A DNA stretch of 60,000 bases from Membranipora membranacea. Its lineage: Eukaryota > Bryozoa > Gymnolaemata > Cheilostomatida > Membraniporidae. Under the pieces are notes generated by a model. That model saw nothing but the letters and a program-made list of their open reading frames with translations. It did no database searches and had not been told where the DNA came from. Shown here one piece after another: positions 50,705-60,000 of the stretch. The DNA is taken from the NCBI GenBank assembly GCA_914767715.1, contig OU612066.1:29178283-29238282 (forward strand), read 5' to 3'. A program made the position numbers and the translations under genes. How positions within the stretch are numbered: position 1 is the first letter of the stretch; the number at the start of each line of letters is the position of its first letter.

Positions 50705-50998
50705 TTATTGGCATAAATGTGAACAAACAAATTTCATTCTTATTATTCCAGCCTCTCCTGATGTCTAATTCTGTCACACAAAAAAACTTGACTCTGTTCA
50801 TTATATATGGCGCATTCATGCGTATTACCGTCGTATAAATCAGACCAAACTAGCCAATCGGTTGGCTCTCATTGGTTGTTGTCCCTCCAATCCAACAGCT
50901 TATCAGAGCAAGCCCATTGGCCTCTCGTTTCCACCGTGTACAGTTTTTCTTCTTCTAACAATCTAAACATTCCAAATGGTGAACATAAATATGCATAC

Positions 50999-52781
50999 CT
51001 TTAAGGTAGAGACAAGGGGGTCAGCAAATATGGACTTTCTATACACCGTTGGAAAGATGTTGAGCTACTGATCAATAATAGCTCATCAAAAGTGTGATTG
51101 GATGACGTTGCGTCATTTTATCGGAGAAATGAGGCCAAAGAAGCTGTTTTTAGCAAAGTGGATGGCAGCGCTACATTGATTGCTAGAAATTTTAAAACAG
51201 GTTGTATTCATTCTTAGAGACATAATTCATCCTTATTATTAGTCGAAAATGATATTTGATGAGCCCAAATTGGCTTTTTACGTCGTCACGTCATGATGTG
51301 AGTGATTTTATAAATTTGAGGAAATAATGTTAAATTTTAAGCAACGATTTGAGATAGATTAAATAAGTAATAACCAAATGTTTTGCTATTTTCCACCGAA
51401 GGACTGATTAATTGACACACACTCCAATTTTCAGCAGTATGAACAAATTATAAAGATCAGCACGGACCGTCAAAGGTAGATACATTTGGCGTGATTTTTC
51501 CATAACGCCAAACATTCCGTCAAAATGACCATTACTTAGGCCTGAAAATTTATTTTGTGACAATTCTCACATACGAAGCCGCTGTAATTAAGCATAGTAC
51601 AAACAGGAAATGCCAACCGAAAATGGCACTGCGTATCAGTTTTCCTCGAATAGCGCACCACAGAATGCCCGAAACAGCCAATTTAAGGGGCGTTTTTAGG
51701 TGTTTGGCGTTATGGAAAAATCACGCCAAATGTATCTACCTTTGACGGTCTGTGCTGATCTTTATAATTTGTTCATACTGCTGAAAATTGTAGTGTGTGT
51801 CAATTAATCAGTCCTTCGGTGGAAAATAGCAAAAAATTTGGTTATTACTTATTTGATCTATCTCAAATCGTTGCTTAAAATTTAACATTATTTCCTCAAA
51901 TTTAAAAAAATCACTCACATCATGACGTGACGTAAAAAGCCAATTATTGGGCTCATCAAATATCATTTTCAACCAAAAATAAGTATGAACTATCTATGTC
52001 TCTAAGAATGAATATAACCTGTTTTAAAATTTCTAGCAATCAATGTAGCGCAGCCATAGCGCACCACAGAATGCCCAAAGCAGCCAATTTAAGGGGCTTT
52101 TTAGGTGTTTTTAGGCATTCTGTGGTGCGCAATTTGAGGAAAACTGATACGCAGTGCCATTTTCTGTTGGCATTTCCTGATTGTACTATGCTTAATCACA
52201 GCGGCTTCGTATGTGAGAATTTTCAAAAATAATTTTTCTGGCCCATGTAATGTTCATTTTGACAGCATGTTTGGCGTTATGAAAAATTCATGCCAAATGT
52301 ATCTTCCTTTGACGGTCTGTGCTGATCTTGATAAATTTTTTAAACTGCTGAAAATTGGAGTGTGTGTCATCTAATCGATTCTTTGGTGGAAAATAGCAAA
52401 AAAATTTGGTTATTACTTATTTGATCTATCTCAAATCGTTGCTTAAAATTTATCATTATTTCCTCAAATTTAAAAAATCACTCACATCATGACGTGACAT
52501 AAAAAGCCACTTTGGGCACATGATATATTATTTTTAACCAAAAATAAGGATGGACTATACCTCTAAGAATAAATATAACCTGTTTTGAAAATTATAGCAA
52601 TCAATGTAGCGCAGCCATCCATTTTGCTAAAAACAGCCTTTTCGGCCTCATTTCTCCGATAAAATTATGCAACGTCATCCAATCACAATTTTGATGAGCT
52701 ATTATTGATCAGTAGCTCAGCAGCTTTCCAACGGTGTATAGAAAGTCCATATTTGTTGACCCCCCCCCCTCTACCTCAAAG
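50999..52781. mobile_element. Nested fold-back (long inverted-repeat) element, about 1.78 kb
   Basis: The ends are inverted copies: CTTTAAGGTAGAG...'TATGGACTTTCTATACACC' at the left, and the reverse complement ending CTCTACCTCAAAG at the right. The arms pair for over 600 bases. Block order: outer arm (50999-51164), A (51165-51520), B (to about 51650), C (51651-51705), inverted A (51706-52057), C again (52059-52110), inverted B (to about 52262), inverted A again (52264-52617), inverted outer arm. It has no coding capacity. No target duplication is clear. It lies between SNX14 and the GPCR array. Confidence 0.88.
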
Positions 52782-53303
52782 TGTGAGACTGTTTGCATGA
52801 GTAGATCAAAAGAATAAAAGCGCAAATAGGTATCTTGAAGACTGCACAGAGAATAATGTATGCTATAGTCAGGCATGCAGTTTCTCATGACAATCTTATG
52901 TAACATTCGTATGGTGAACACTTTCAATGCTCTTATGGGCAAGAATTATTGATGCTAGTGATAGTGTTCCCTATAAGGATAGGTAAATCTCATTCCCTTC
53001 ATTGTGATGTCACAATGACAGGAAGTTTTGGGACATACCACTTTTTTTGTGATCTGCTGAGGCTGTTAACAATTGCTTGTTGCATGTTATGATTAGTTCA
53101 ATTAAGCATAATGAACCATATACAGTCTTGGTATATCATTTGAACAAGTTCAGCATCAGATGTTTAAATACATAGACTTAGTATCGACTATATCCTCTCA
53201 TTTTATTTAATAAAATAACACCACCAAGTCCTGCACTACACTCCGCTATCAAGATAATACACCGATTAGGGGCGTATGTAGGATTTGGGTTATTTAGAAT
53301 TAG
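52782..53303. other. Spacer before the GPCR array with a possible array relic
   Basis: A stretch at about 53057-53105 ('GCTGAGGCTGTTAACAATTG' and on) is a diverged match to the promoter-proximal segment of array units two and three (from 55553 and 57875, 'GCTGAGGCCGTCATCAATTG'). A 20-bp palindrome (TCATTGTGA/TCACAATGA) lies at 52999-53018. No gene was seen. Confidence 0.5.
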
Positions 53304-53465
53304 TAGGTTATGTAGGATTAGGGTTATGTAGGATTTGCATAGAAACGAAATCTAATGCTTTTCTGGATAAAAACTAGTGATAGTTTTAAGAGATGTCGCC
53401 TCCAGGGAAGTTAATTTCAATACACTGAAAATGATGTCACTTAGCAACTACGTGATTGGCTTATG

Positions 53466-53472
53466 TATAAAT
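53466..53472 (+). promoter_or_regulatory. TATA box of GPCR copy 1
   Basis: TATAAAT, 61 bases before the ATG. The same box at the same distance is found in all three copies, followed by 'gtctagagatctgggtttag'. That distance leaves room for a short unspliced leader. Confidence 0.65.
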
Positions 53473-53526
53473 GTCTAGAGATCTGGGTTTAGATATCATT
53501 TATCTCCTAACGACACTAGATCCAAG

Positions 53527-54489
53527 ATGACATCAACATCATCATCCACACCGAATAACTCAACTCCATCCTTCCCCTACTCTGACAGTAGTACTATAGC
53601 TGCATATGGAAAATGCATAATTGCCGTACCAGATGCAACATACCAAGTCGTCATAGTTTTGATAAACCTGATTCATCTTCTGATCTTAAACCAGATGAGG
53701 AGAAAAGAACATTCTGTAGCGCTGGTTCTACTCATAGCAATATCAGTGGACGATTTTTTTATAGGATGCTTCAATGCTCTGAGATATTTATGTTTCAGGG
53801 ATATACTCACATCAGATATATGTCTTATTAATATGTTTATAACATGTGGGAAGAATCTGATTTATGCACGATACTACATCCTAGCTTCAGCCTGCTATGA
53901 TCGGTTTGTGGCAATATGCCAACCTTTTCGTTATGCTTATAACCACTTTCTCAGATTTGTCACCCTATATCTGACCGCCATGTATGCCTCCAGTCTTTTC
54001 GTCAGCTGGATTCTGAACTCAGTCTGCAACCGTTGCTGGTCCTTTGCTGACAGCATAATAGAATCAACTGCCACTGGAGTTTGTTGGTTCAGAAAAGGAT
54101 TAGATATTTCGGTGATAGCTGTGTCTGCTTTGGTGATTATTTTTTCAACTGTGTCTGTTCTCAGAGAGCTATACTTGATGCACAAAAGGCGCAGTAGTAT
54201 AACATCACCTGATGACTCAGCTCTTAAAGCTACTTATCTAATTCTGATAACTCTTTTGATATTCTGTTGTTGTTTAATTCCTCCTGGTGTGTATGTTTTA
54301 TCCACTAGTGGTTATTCAAAGATACTAGGTATAATTTTGGATAGCTATGCTGTACTAAATGTGCTTGTTAATGGTTTCATGAGTAAAGGATATCGCAAAC
54401 AGCTTACTCAATGCTGGAGGATGATCTCAAGCCCATTCAAGAGAAGAAGTGGGATGCTTGTCAGAGTGACACCTATGTCTCAGAATTAA
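53527..54489 (+). CDS. Class A-like GPCR, tandem copy 1
   Basis: Intronless, 320 residues, seven membrane segments (about 37-56, 64-86, 102-124, 143-164, 192-214, 235-258, 266-285). The N-terminus is Ser/Thr-rich with overlapping sequons NNS/NST at 10-13. The TM3 end 'ACYDRFVAICQPFRYAY' is the DRY region (DRF here) and resembles the olfactory-receptor 'YDRYVAIC.PLRY' form. Cys99 and Cys186 fit the conserved TM3-ECL2 disulfide. Unusual points: TM6 has 'CCCLIPP' instead of CWxP, and TM7 has NVLVN (278-282) where NPxxY is expected. Then comes a helix-8-like 'MSKGYRKQLTQCWRM'. Probably a plasma-membrane chemosensory or peptide-type receptor; the ligand cannot be guessed. The ATG is the first after the TATA box. 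Confidence 0.9.
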   Translation: MTSTSSSTPNNSTPSFPYSDSSTIAAYGKCIIAVPDATYQVVIVLINLIHLLILNQMRRKEHSVALVLLIAISVDDFFIGCFNALRYLCFRDILTSDICLINMFITCGKNLIYARYYILASACYDRFVAICQPFRYAYNHFLRFVTLYLTAMYASSLFVSWILNSVCNRCWSFADSIIESTATGVCWFRKGLDISVIAVSALVIIFSTVSVLRELYLMHKRRSSITSPDDSALKATYLILITLLIFCCCLIPPGVYVLSTSGYSKILGIILDSYAVLNVLVNGFMSKGYRKQLTQCWRMISSPFKRRSGMLVRVTPMSQN

Positions 54490-54850
54490 TCACGGGGTAG
54501 AACTCCATGTACTAGCTCTGGACGCTACAGCTTATAATTATAAACTATAATTGTTTTTCTATTGTTTCTTGCTTATTCATTATTTCATGCTGCCCTCCCT
54601 TTATGATGCCACAGTGGTAGCTCTCTGCACCTGAAATTGAGATTGATGTTCACCTAAGAAAAAAGTATTACTGGTTTGTTTCATAAAGTGAAGACATTTT
54701 TGTGATAAGTTCTTCCTTAAAATAATCCTTTCCCCTTTCTACTTTTTTTAAAAACAAGCACAGAAACAAAAACGATTACGATAGCTACCTGAAAAAACCA
54801 ATATAATTATAAACCAAGTTCTACAAGTGTTTTAAAATTTTTCATTCTGG

Positions 54851-54856
54851 AATAAA
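54851..54856 (+). promoter_or_regulatory. Polyadenylation signal of GPCR copy 1
   Basis: AATAAA within 'ctggaataaagtaag', about 360 bases after the stop codon. The same context recurs after the other two copies. Confidence 0.55.
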
Positions 54857-55795
54857 GTAAGTTTTCTTTTAAAAGTTGATAGAGTATTTGATGATCTGAT
54901 AAATCTAGGCAGAGAGTTGAAAACAGTAACGCTAGATGTGTTCAAATGGTACAAAGGATTTGTGTTCATTTCTGATAAAAAATTTCAGCAATATATTCAG
55001 GACATTGACCAATAAGGATACGGTATGCATAAATAGAACAAAAATACTTGTGTAACTTAAACCACTGCTGACACAGCTGGGCTTTGCCCAGCAGAGCCAC
55101 CAGTCAAAGATTTAAATAGAGAGTTGTGGCATCAAAACATCTAGCCTGTAGCTTTGGAATTCCCTGATGATTAGATTACTTAGATTACACAGAATAGGAG
55201 TTATTTCCCCACGCATATAATGCCAAAACAAAACACCTTTTAATTTCTAAATATGACCACTGCAACTGGGTACACCCGGTGAATTTTACAGAACATACAC
55301 CAATGATGTATAAAACGTGATCAGTATCCTGCCATCAAATATTGTCCGTGCCATAACAACTTATGCTATAGCTGCTTCTGGCCTATAGGTTATGTAGGTT
55401 ATGTAGGATTAGGGTTATGTAGGATTTGCATAGAAACGAAATCTAATGCTTTTCTGGATAAAAACTAGTGATAGTTTTAAGAGATGTCGCCTCCAGGGAA
55501 GTTAATTTCAAGACCCTGAAAATGATGTCACTTAGCAACTACGTGATTGGCTGAGGCCGTCATCAATTGGTTCTTGCATGTGATGGTCAGTTTAATGATA
55601 AACTTGAATTTTTTTCATCACTTCAGAAAATATTTTGACATACAACAAAATCTAGTCTTTAGTCTTAGTCTTTAACACTGTTTTAAGATGATGTGACTTC
55701 AAAGTTGACAGTCCCTTGAAATGTTACTTGCTCCGCCTACAACCTATTGATCACTATTGATTGGCATACATTATGGTATGGATCTATGGCTTATG

Positions 55796-55802
55796 TATAA
55801 AT
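55796..55802 (+). promoter_or_regulatory. TATA box of GPCR copy 2
   Basis: TATAAAT, 61 bases before the ATG, identical in position to copy 1. Upstream is the 239-base segment that copy 1 lacks. Confidence 0.65.
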
Positions 55803-55856
55803 GTCTAGAGATCTGGGTTTAGATATCATTTATCTCATAACGACACTAGATCCAAG

Positions 55857-56813
55857 ATGACATCAACATCATCATCCGCACCGAATAACTCAGCTCCATC
55901 CTTCACCTACTCTGACAATAGCACTATAGCTGCATATGGAAAATGCATAATTGCCGTACCAGATGTAACATACCAAGTCGTCATAGTTTTGATAAACCTG
56001 ATTCATCTACTGATCTTAAACCAGATGAGGAGAAAAGAACATTCTGTAGCGGTGGTTTTACTCATAGCCATATCAGTGGACGATTTTTTTATAGGATGCT
56101 TCAATGCTCTGAGATATTTATGTTTCAGGGATATACTCACATCAGATATATGTCTTATTAATATGTTTATAACATGTGGGACGAATCTGATTTGTGCACG
56201 ATACTACATCCTAGCTGCAGCCTGCTATGATCGGTTTGTGGCGATATGCCAACCTTTTCGTTATGCTTATAACCACTTTCTCAGATTTGTCACCATATAT
56301 CTGACCGCCATGTATGTCTCCAGTCTTTTCGTCAGCTGGATTCTGAACTCAGTCTGCTACCGTTGCTGGTCCTTTGCTGACAGCATAATAGAATCAACTG
56401 CCACTGGAGTTTGTTGGTTCAGAAAAGGATTAGATATTTTGGTGATACTTGTGTCCGCTTTGGTGATTATTTTTTCAACTGTGTCTGTTCTCAGAGAGCT
56501 ATATTTGATGCACAGAAGGCGCAGTAGTATAACATCACCTGCAGCTCTTAAAGCTACTGATCTAATTCTGATAACTCTTTTGATATTCTGTTGTTGTTTA
56601 ATTCCACCTAGTGTGTATTATTTATCCACTAGTGGTTATTCGAAGATACTAGATATAATTTTGGATAGCTATGCTATACTAAATGTGCTTGTTAATGGTA
56701 TCATGAGTAAACGATATCGCAAACAGCTTACTCAATGTTGGAGGATGATCTCAAGCCCATTCAAAAACAGAAATGGGATGCTCGTCAGAGTGACACCTAT
56801 GCCTCAGAATTAA
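55857..56813 (+). CDS. Class A-like GPCR, tandem copy 2
   Basis: Intronless, 318 residues, intact. Same topology and motifs as copy 1: DRF at the end of TM3, NVLVN in place of NPxxY. It is two residues shorter because the third intracellular loop reads 'ITSPAALKATD' where copies 1 and 3 read 'ITSPDDSALKATY'. Other private changes: Cys for Tyr in 'LICARYYILA', 'DILVILVSA' at the start of TM5, 'SVYYLS' at the end of TM6, 'VNGIMSKRYRK' after TM7. The in-frame loop deletion sits at the G-protein-facing side and could alter coupling. The reading frame is open throughout, so it is probably functional. Confidence 0.9.
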   Translation: MTSTSSSAPNNSAPSFTYSDNSTIAAYGKCIIAVPDVTYQVVIVLINLIHLLILNQMRRKEHSVAVVLLIAISVDDFFIGCFNALRYLCFRDILTSDICLINMFITCGTNLICARYYILAAACYDRFVAICQPFRYAYNHFLRFVTIYLTAMYVSSLFVSWILNSVCYRCWSFADSIIESTATGVCWFRKGLDILVILVSALVIIFSTVSVLRELYLMHRRRSSITSPAALKATDLILITLLIFCCCLIPPSVYYLSTSGYSKILDIILDSYAILNVLVNGIMSKRYRKQLTQCWRMISSPFKNRNGMLVRVTPMPQN

Positions 56814-57174
56814 TCACGGGGTAGAACTCCATGTACTTGCTCTGGGCGCTACAGCTTATAATTATTAACTATAATTGTTTTTCTATTGTTTCTTGCTTAT
56901 TCATTATTTCATGCTGCCCTCCCTTTATGATGCCATAGTGGTAGCTCTCTGCACCTGAAATTGAGATTGATGTTCACCTAAGAAAAAAGTATTACTGGTT
57001 TGTTTTATAAAGTGAAGACATTTTTGTGATAAGTTCTTCCTTAAAATAATCCTTTCCCCTTTCTACTTTTTTTAAAAACAAGCACAAAAACAAAAACGAT
57101 TACGATAGCTACCTGAAAAAAACAATATAATTATAAACCAAGTTCTACAAGTGTTTTAAAATTTTTCATTCTGG

Positions 57175-57180
57175 AATAAA
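57175..57180 (+). promoter_or_regulatory. Polyadenylation signal of GPCR copy 2
   Basis: AATAAA within the conserved 'ctggaataaagtaag', about 360 bases after the stop. Confidence 0.55.
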
Positions 57181-58133
57181 GTAAGTTTTCTTTTAAAAGT
57201 TGATAGAGTATTTGATGATCTGATAAATCTAGGCAGAGAGTTGAAAACCGTGACGCTTGATGTGTTTAAATGGGACGAAGGATTTGTGTTCATTTCTGAT
57301 AAAAAATTTCAGCAATATATTCAGGACATTGACCAATAAGGATACGGTATGCATAAATAGAACAAAAATACTTGTGTAACTTAAACCACTACTGACACAG
57401 CTGGGCTTTGCCCAGCAGAGCCACCAGTCGAAAATTTAAATAGAGAGTTGTGGCATCAAAACATCTAGCCTGTAGCTTTGGAATTCCCTGATGATTAGAT
57501 TACTTAGATTACACAGAATAGGAGTTATTTCCCCACACATATAATGCCAAAACAAAACACCTTTTAATTTCTAAATATTACCACTACAACTGGGTACACC
57601 CGATGAATTTTACAGAACATGCACCAATGAAGTATAAAACGTGATCAGTATCCTGCCATCAAATATTGTCCGTGCCATAACAACTTATGCTATAGCTGCT
57701 TCTGGCCTATAGGTTATGTAGGTTATGTCGGATTAGGGTTATGTAGGATTTGCATACAAACGAAATCTAATGCTTTTCTGGATAAAAACTAGTGATAGTT
57801 TTAAGAGATGTCGCCTCCAGGGAAGTTAATTTCAAGACACTGAAAATGATGTCACTTAGCAACTACGTGATTGGCTGAGGCCGTCATCAATTGGTTCTTG
57901 CATGTGATGGTCAGTTTAATGATAAACTTAAATTTGTTTCATCACTTCAGAAAATATTTTGACATACAACAAAATCTGATTACATTTATGATAGTTCAGT
58001 GTTTAGTCTTTAACACTGTTTTAAGATGATGTGACTTCAAAGTTGACAGTCCCTTGAAATGTTACTTGCTCCGCCTACAACCTATTGATCACTATTGATT
58101 GGCATACATTATGGTATGGGTCTATGGCTTATG

Positions 58134-58140
58134 TATAAAT
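58134..58140 (+). promoter_or_regulatory. TATA box of GPCR copy 3
   Basis: TATAAAT, 61 bases before the ATG, as in copies 1 and 2. Confidence 0.65.
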
Positions 58141-58194
58141 GTCTAGAGATCTGGGTTTAGATATCATTTATCTCATAACGACACTAGATCCAAG

Positions 58195-59157
58195 ATGACC
58201 TCAACATCATCATCCACACCGAATAACTCAACTCCATCCTTCACCTACTCTGACAATAGCACTATAGCTGCATATGGAACATGCATAATTGCCGTACCAG
58301 ATGCAACATACCAAGTCGTCATAGTTTTGATAAACCTGATTCATCTGCTGATCTTAAACCAGATGAGGAGAAAAGAACATTCTGTAGCGGTGGTTCTACT
58401 CATAGCTATATCAGTGGACGATTTTTTTATAGGATGCTTCAATGCTCTGAGATATTTATGTTTCAGGGATATCCTCACATCAGATATATGTCTTTTTAAT
58501 ATGTTTATAACATGTTGGGCGAATCTGGTTTATGCACGATACTACATCCTAGCTGCAGCCTGCTATGATCGGTTTGTGGCAATATGCCAACCTTTTCGTT
58601 ATGCTTATAACCACTTTCTCAGATTTGTCACCCTATATCTGACCGCCATGTATGTCTCCAGTCTTTTCGTCAGCTGGATTCTGAACTCAGTCTGCAACCG
58701 TTGCTGGTCCTTTGCTGACAGCATAATAGAATCAACTGCCACTGGAGTTTGTTGGTTCAGAAAAGGATTAGAGATTTCGGTGATAGCTGTGTCGGCTTTG
58801 GTGATTATTTTTTCAACTGTGTCTGTTCTCAGAGAGCTATACTTGATGCACAAAAGGCGCAGTAGTATAACATCACCTGATGACTCAGCTCTTAAAGCTA
58901 CTTATCTAATTCTGATAACTCTTTTGATATTCTGTTGTTGTTTAATTCCTCCTAGTGTGTATTTTTTATCCACTAGTGGTTATTCAAAGATACTAGATAT
59001 AATTTTGGATAGCTATGCTGTACTAAATGTGCTTGTTAATGGTTTCATGAGTAAAGGATATCGCAAACAGCTTACTCAATGTTGGCGGATGATCTCAAGT
59101 CCATTCAAGAGAAGAAATGGGATGCTCGTCAGAGTCACACCTATGTCTCAGAATTAA
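58195..59157 (+). CDS. Class A-like GPCR, tandem copy 3
   Basis: Intronless, 320 residues, intact, with the same seven segments and motifs as copy 1. Its coding sequence shares features with both others: the loop 'TSPDDSALKATY' as in copy 1, and the 239-base promoter segment and 'AVVLLIAIS' in TM2 as in copy 2. Private changes include 'TCWANLVYARYY' at the TM2-TM3 region and 'SVYFLSTS' at the end of TM6. Many differences among the copies fall in or near extracellular ends of membrane segments, where ligand pockets of such receptors lie, but the number is small. Confidence 0.9.
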   Translation: MTSTSSSTPNNSTPSFTYSDNSTIAAYGTCIIAVPDATYQVVIVLINLIHLLILNQMRRKEHSVAVVLLIAISVDDFFIGCFNALRYLCFRDILTSDICLFNMFITCWANLVYARYYILAAACYDRFVAICQPFRYAYNHFLRFVTLYLTAMYVSSLFVSWILNSVCNRCWSFADSIIESTATGVCWFRKGLEISVIAVSALVIIFSTVSVLRELYLMHKRRSSITSPDDSALKATYLILITLLIFCCCLIPPSVYFLSTSGYSKILDIILDSYAVLNVLVNGFMSKGYRKQLTQCWRMISSPFKRRNGMLVRVTPMSQN

Positions 59158-59531
59158 TCACGGGGTAGAACTCCATGTACTAGCTCGGGGCGCTACAGCT
59201 TATAATTATAAACTATAATTGTTTTTCTATTGTTTTTCTATTGTTTCTTGCTTATTCATTATTTCATGCTGCCCTCCCTTTATGATGCCACAGTGGTAGC
59301 TCTCTGCACCTGAAATTGAGATTGATGTTCACCTAAGAAAAAAAGTATTACTGTTTTTTTTTATAAAGTGAAGACATATTTGTGATGCGTTTTTCCTTAA
59401 AAAAATCCTTTCCCCTTTCTACTTTTTTTAAAAACAAGCACAAAAACAAAAACGATTACGATAGCTACCTGAAAAAACCAATATAATTATAAACCAAGTT
59501 CTACAAGTGTTTTAGAATTTTTTCATTCTGG

Positions 59532-59537
59532 AATAAA
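59532..59537 (+). promoter_or_regulatory. Polyadenylation signal of GPCR copy 3
   Basis: AATAAA in the same context as in the other two units, about 375 bases after the stop. Confidence 0.55.
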
Positions 59538-59798
59538 GTAAGTTTTCTTTTTAAAGTTGATAGAGTATTTGATGATTTGATAAATCTAGGCAGAAAGTTG
59601 AAAACAGTGACGCCTGATGTGTTTAAATGGTACAAAGGATTTGTGTTCATTTCTGATAAAAAATTTCAGCAATATATTCAGGACATTGACCAATAAGGAT
59701 ACGGTATGCATAAAAAGAACAACAATACTTGTGTAACTTAAACCACTGCTGACACAGCTGGGCTTTGCCCAGCAGAGCCACCAGTCAAAAATTTAAAT

Positions 59799-59998
59799 AG
59801 AGAGTTGTGGCATCAAAACATCTAGCCTGTAGCTTTGCATGGATCTCAGCTATATTTTACAGGCACCTGATTGGTCAAGGTCAACTTTTGTCATCACCAA
59901 TGGTGGATGGCTGGGGAGGAAGATACTCCCTACATGTTGAGAACATATAAAACTCCATGCAAAGCTACTGGCTAGATGTTTTGATGCCACAGCTCTCT
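59799..59998. repeat. Inverted copy of the array edge
   Basis: Left arm 59799-59843 ('AGAGAGTTGTGGCATCAAAA' and on) reappears inverted at 59954-59998 with two mismatches in 45 bases, around a 110-base spacer. The left arm starts as normal array sequence and leaves it at 59838. The right arm may begin an inverted array copy beyond the window. Confidence 0.9.
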
Positions 59999-60000
59999 GT

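Larger units (their letters stand above)
53304..59838 (+). repeat. Three-unit tandem array, one GPCR gene per unit
   Basis: Units start at about 53304, 55395 and 57719 at the shared 'TAGGTTATGTAGGATTA' (one change in unit three). Coding and non-coding parts are almost equally similar across units, so the duplications are recent. Unit one lacks about 239 bases present upstream of the genes in the other two (55553-55790). Unit three breaks off at 'tagctttg' (59838), where the other units continue with 'gaattccctgatg'. Intergenic stretches inside the units hold a 'CTGGGCTTTGCCCAG' hairpin but no other gene. Confidence 0.93.

Noticed and set aside
50999-52781. Short open frames inside the fold-back element as transposase remnants
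   Set aside because: They are short, lie in the inverted arms, and repeat only because the blocks repeat; no transposase motif was seen.
53290-53340. TTAGGG-like words before the GPCR array, suggesting telomeric sequence
   Set aside because: Only isolated TTAGGG occurs inside a degenerate TTATGTAGGAT repeat; there is no telomere-type tandem array.
53937-54185. Open frames on the minus strand and in a second plus frame inside each GPCR gene
   Set aside because: They are shadows of the GPCR reading frame. Their repeated presence only reflects the duplication.

Overview
This is nuclear DNA from an animal. It is AT-rich, and its genes are split by many short to medium introns with GT/AG borders. 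It carries a eukaryotic initiator tRNA-Met, AATAAA polyadenylation signals, short inverted-repeat elements and AT microsatellites. Four genes are recognised as animal orthologues or family members by protein sequence: DNAJC2, CARHSP1, PMM2 and SNX14. A fifth belongs to the Mpv17/PXMP2 family. Compact genes, several proteins I cannot place, and a young tandem array of intronless class A-like GPCRs suggest a marine invertebrate, possibly a non-bilaterian such as a sponge. That placement is inference, not demonstrated.

Layout, left to right. 831-8300 (+): 3' part of DNAJC2 (zuotin), with the J-domain exons outside the window. 10464-12630 (+): six-exon secreted cysteine-rich protein of unknown family. 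15413-16969 (+): weakly supported chain of exons of an unknown gene. 17005-19944 (+): five-exon protein built from about five copies of an 'RLTKPTTASKAARHDFD' type repeat, with every intron in phase 1. 21024-21095 (+): tRNA-iMet(CAU). 23226-24943 (-): Mpv17/PXMP2-like membrane protein, last exon not found. 28594-30502 (+): CARHSP1-like cold-shock-domain protein. 31760-34442 (-): phosphomannomutase (PMM2), head-to-head with SNX14 (34875-50221, +, 25 exons, 926 aa) across a 432-bp shared promoter region. 50999-52781: nested fold-back element. 53304-59838: three tandem units of about 2.1-2.3 kb, each with one intronless GPCR gene, a TATA box 61 bp before the ATG and an AATAAA signal. The window ends in an inverted copy of the array edge.

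I joined the spliced genes by eye from reading frame, splice sites and family resemblance. For each model called complete, the exon lengths add up to a whole number of codons: SNX14 2781 nt, PMM2 753 nt, CARHSP1-like 357 nt, repeat protein 918 nt, Cys-rich protein 624 nt. The genes do not form one pathway. They cover co-translational folding (DNAJC2), mRNA binding (CARHSP1), GDP-mannose supply for glycosylation (PMM2), ER-lipid droplet/endolysosome contacts (SNX14) and chemosensory-type signalling (GPCRs). The less ordinary content is the GPCR array, the phase-1 repeat gene, and the many near-perfect palindromes and non-autonomous elements in introns and spacers.
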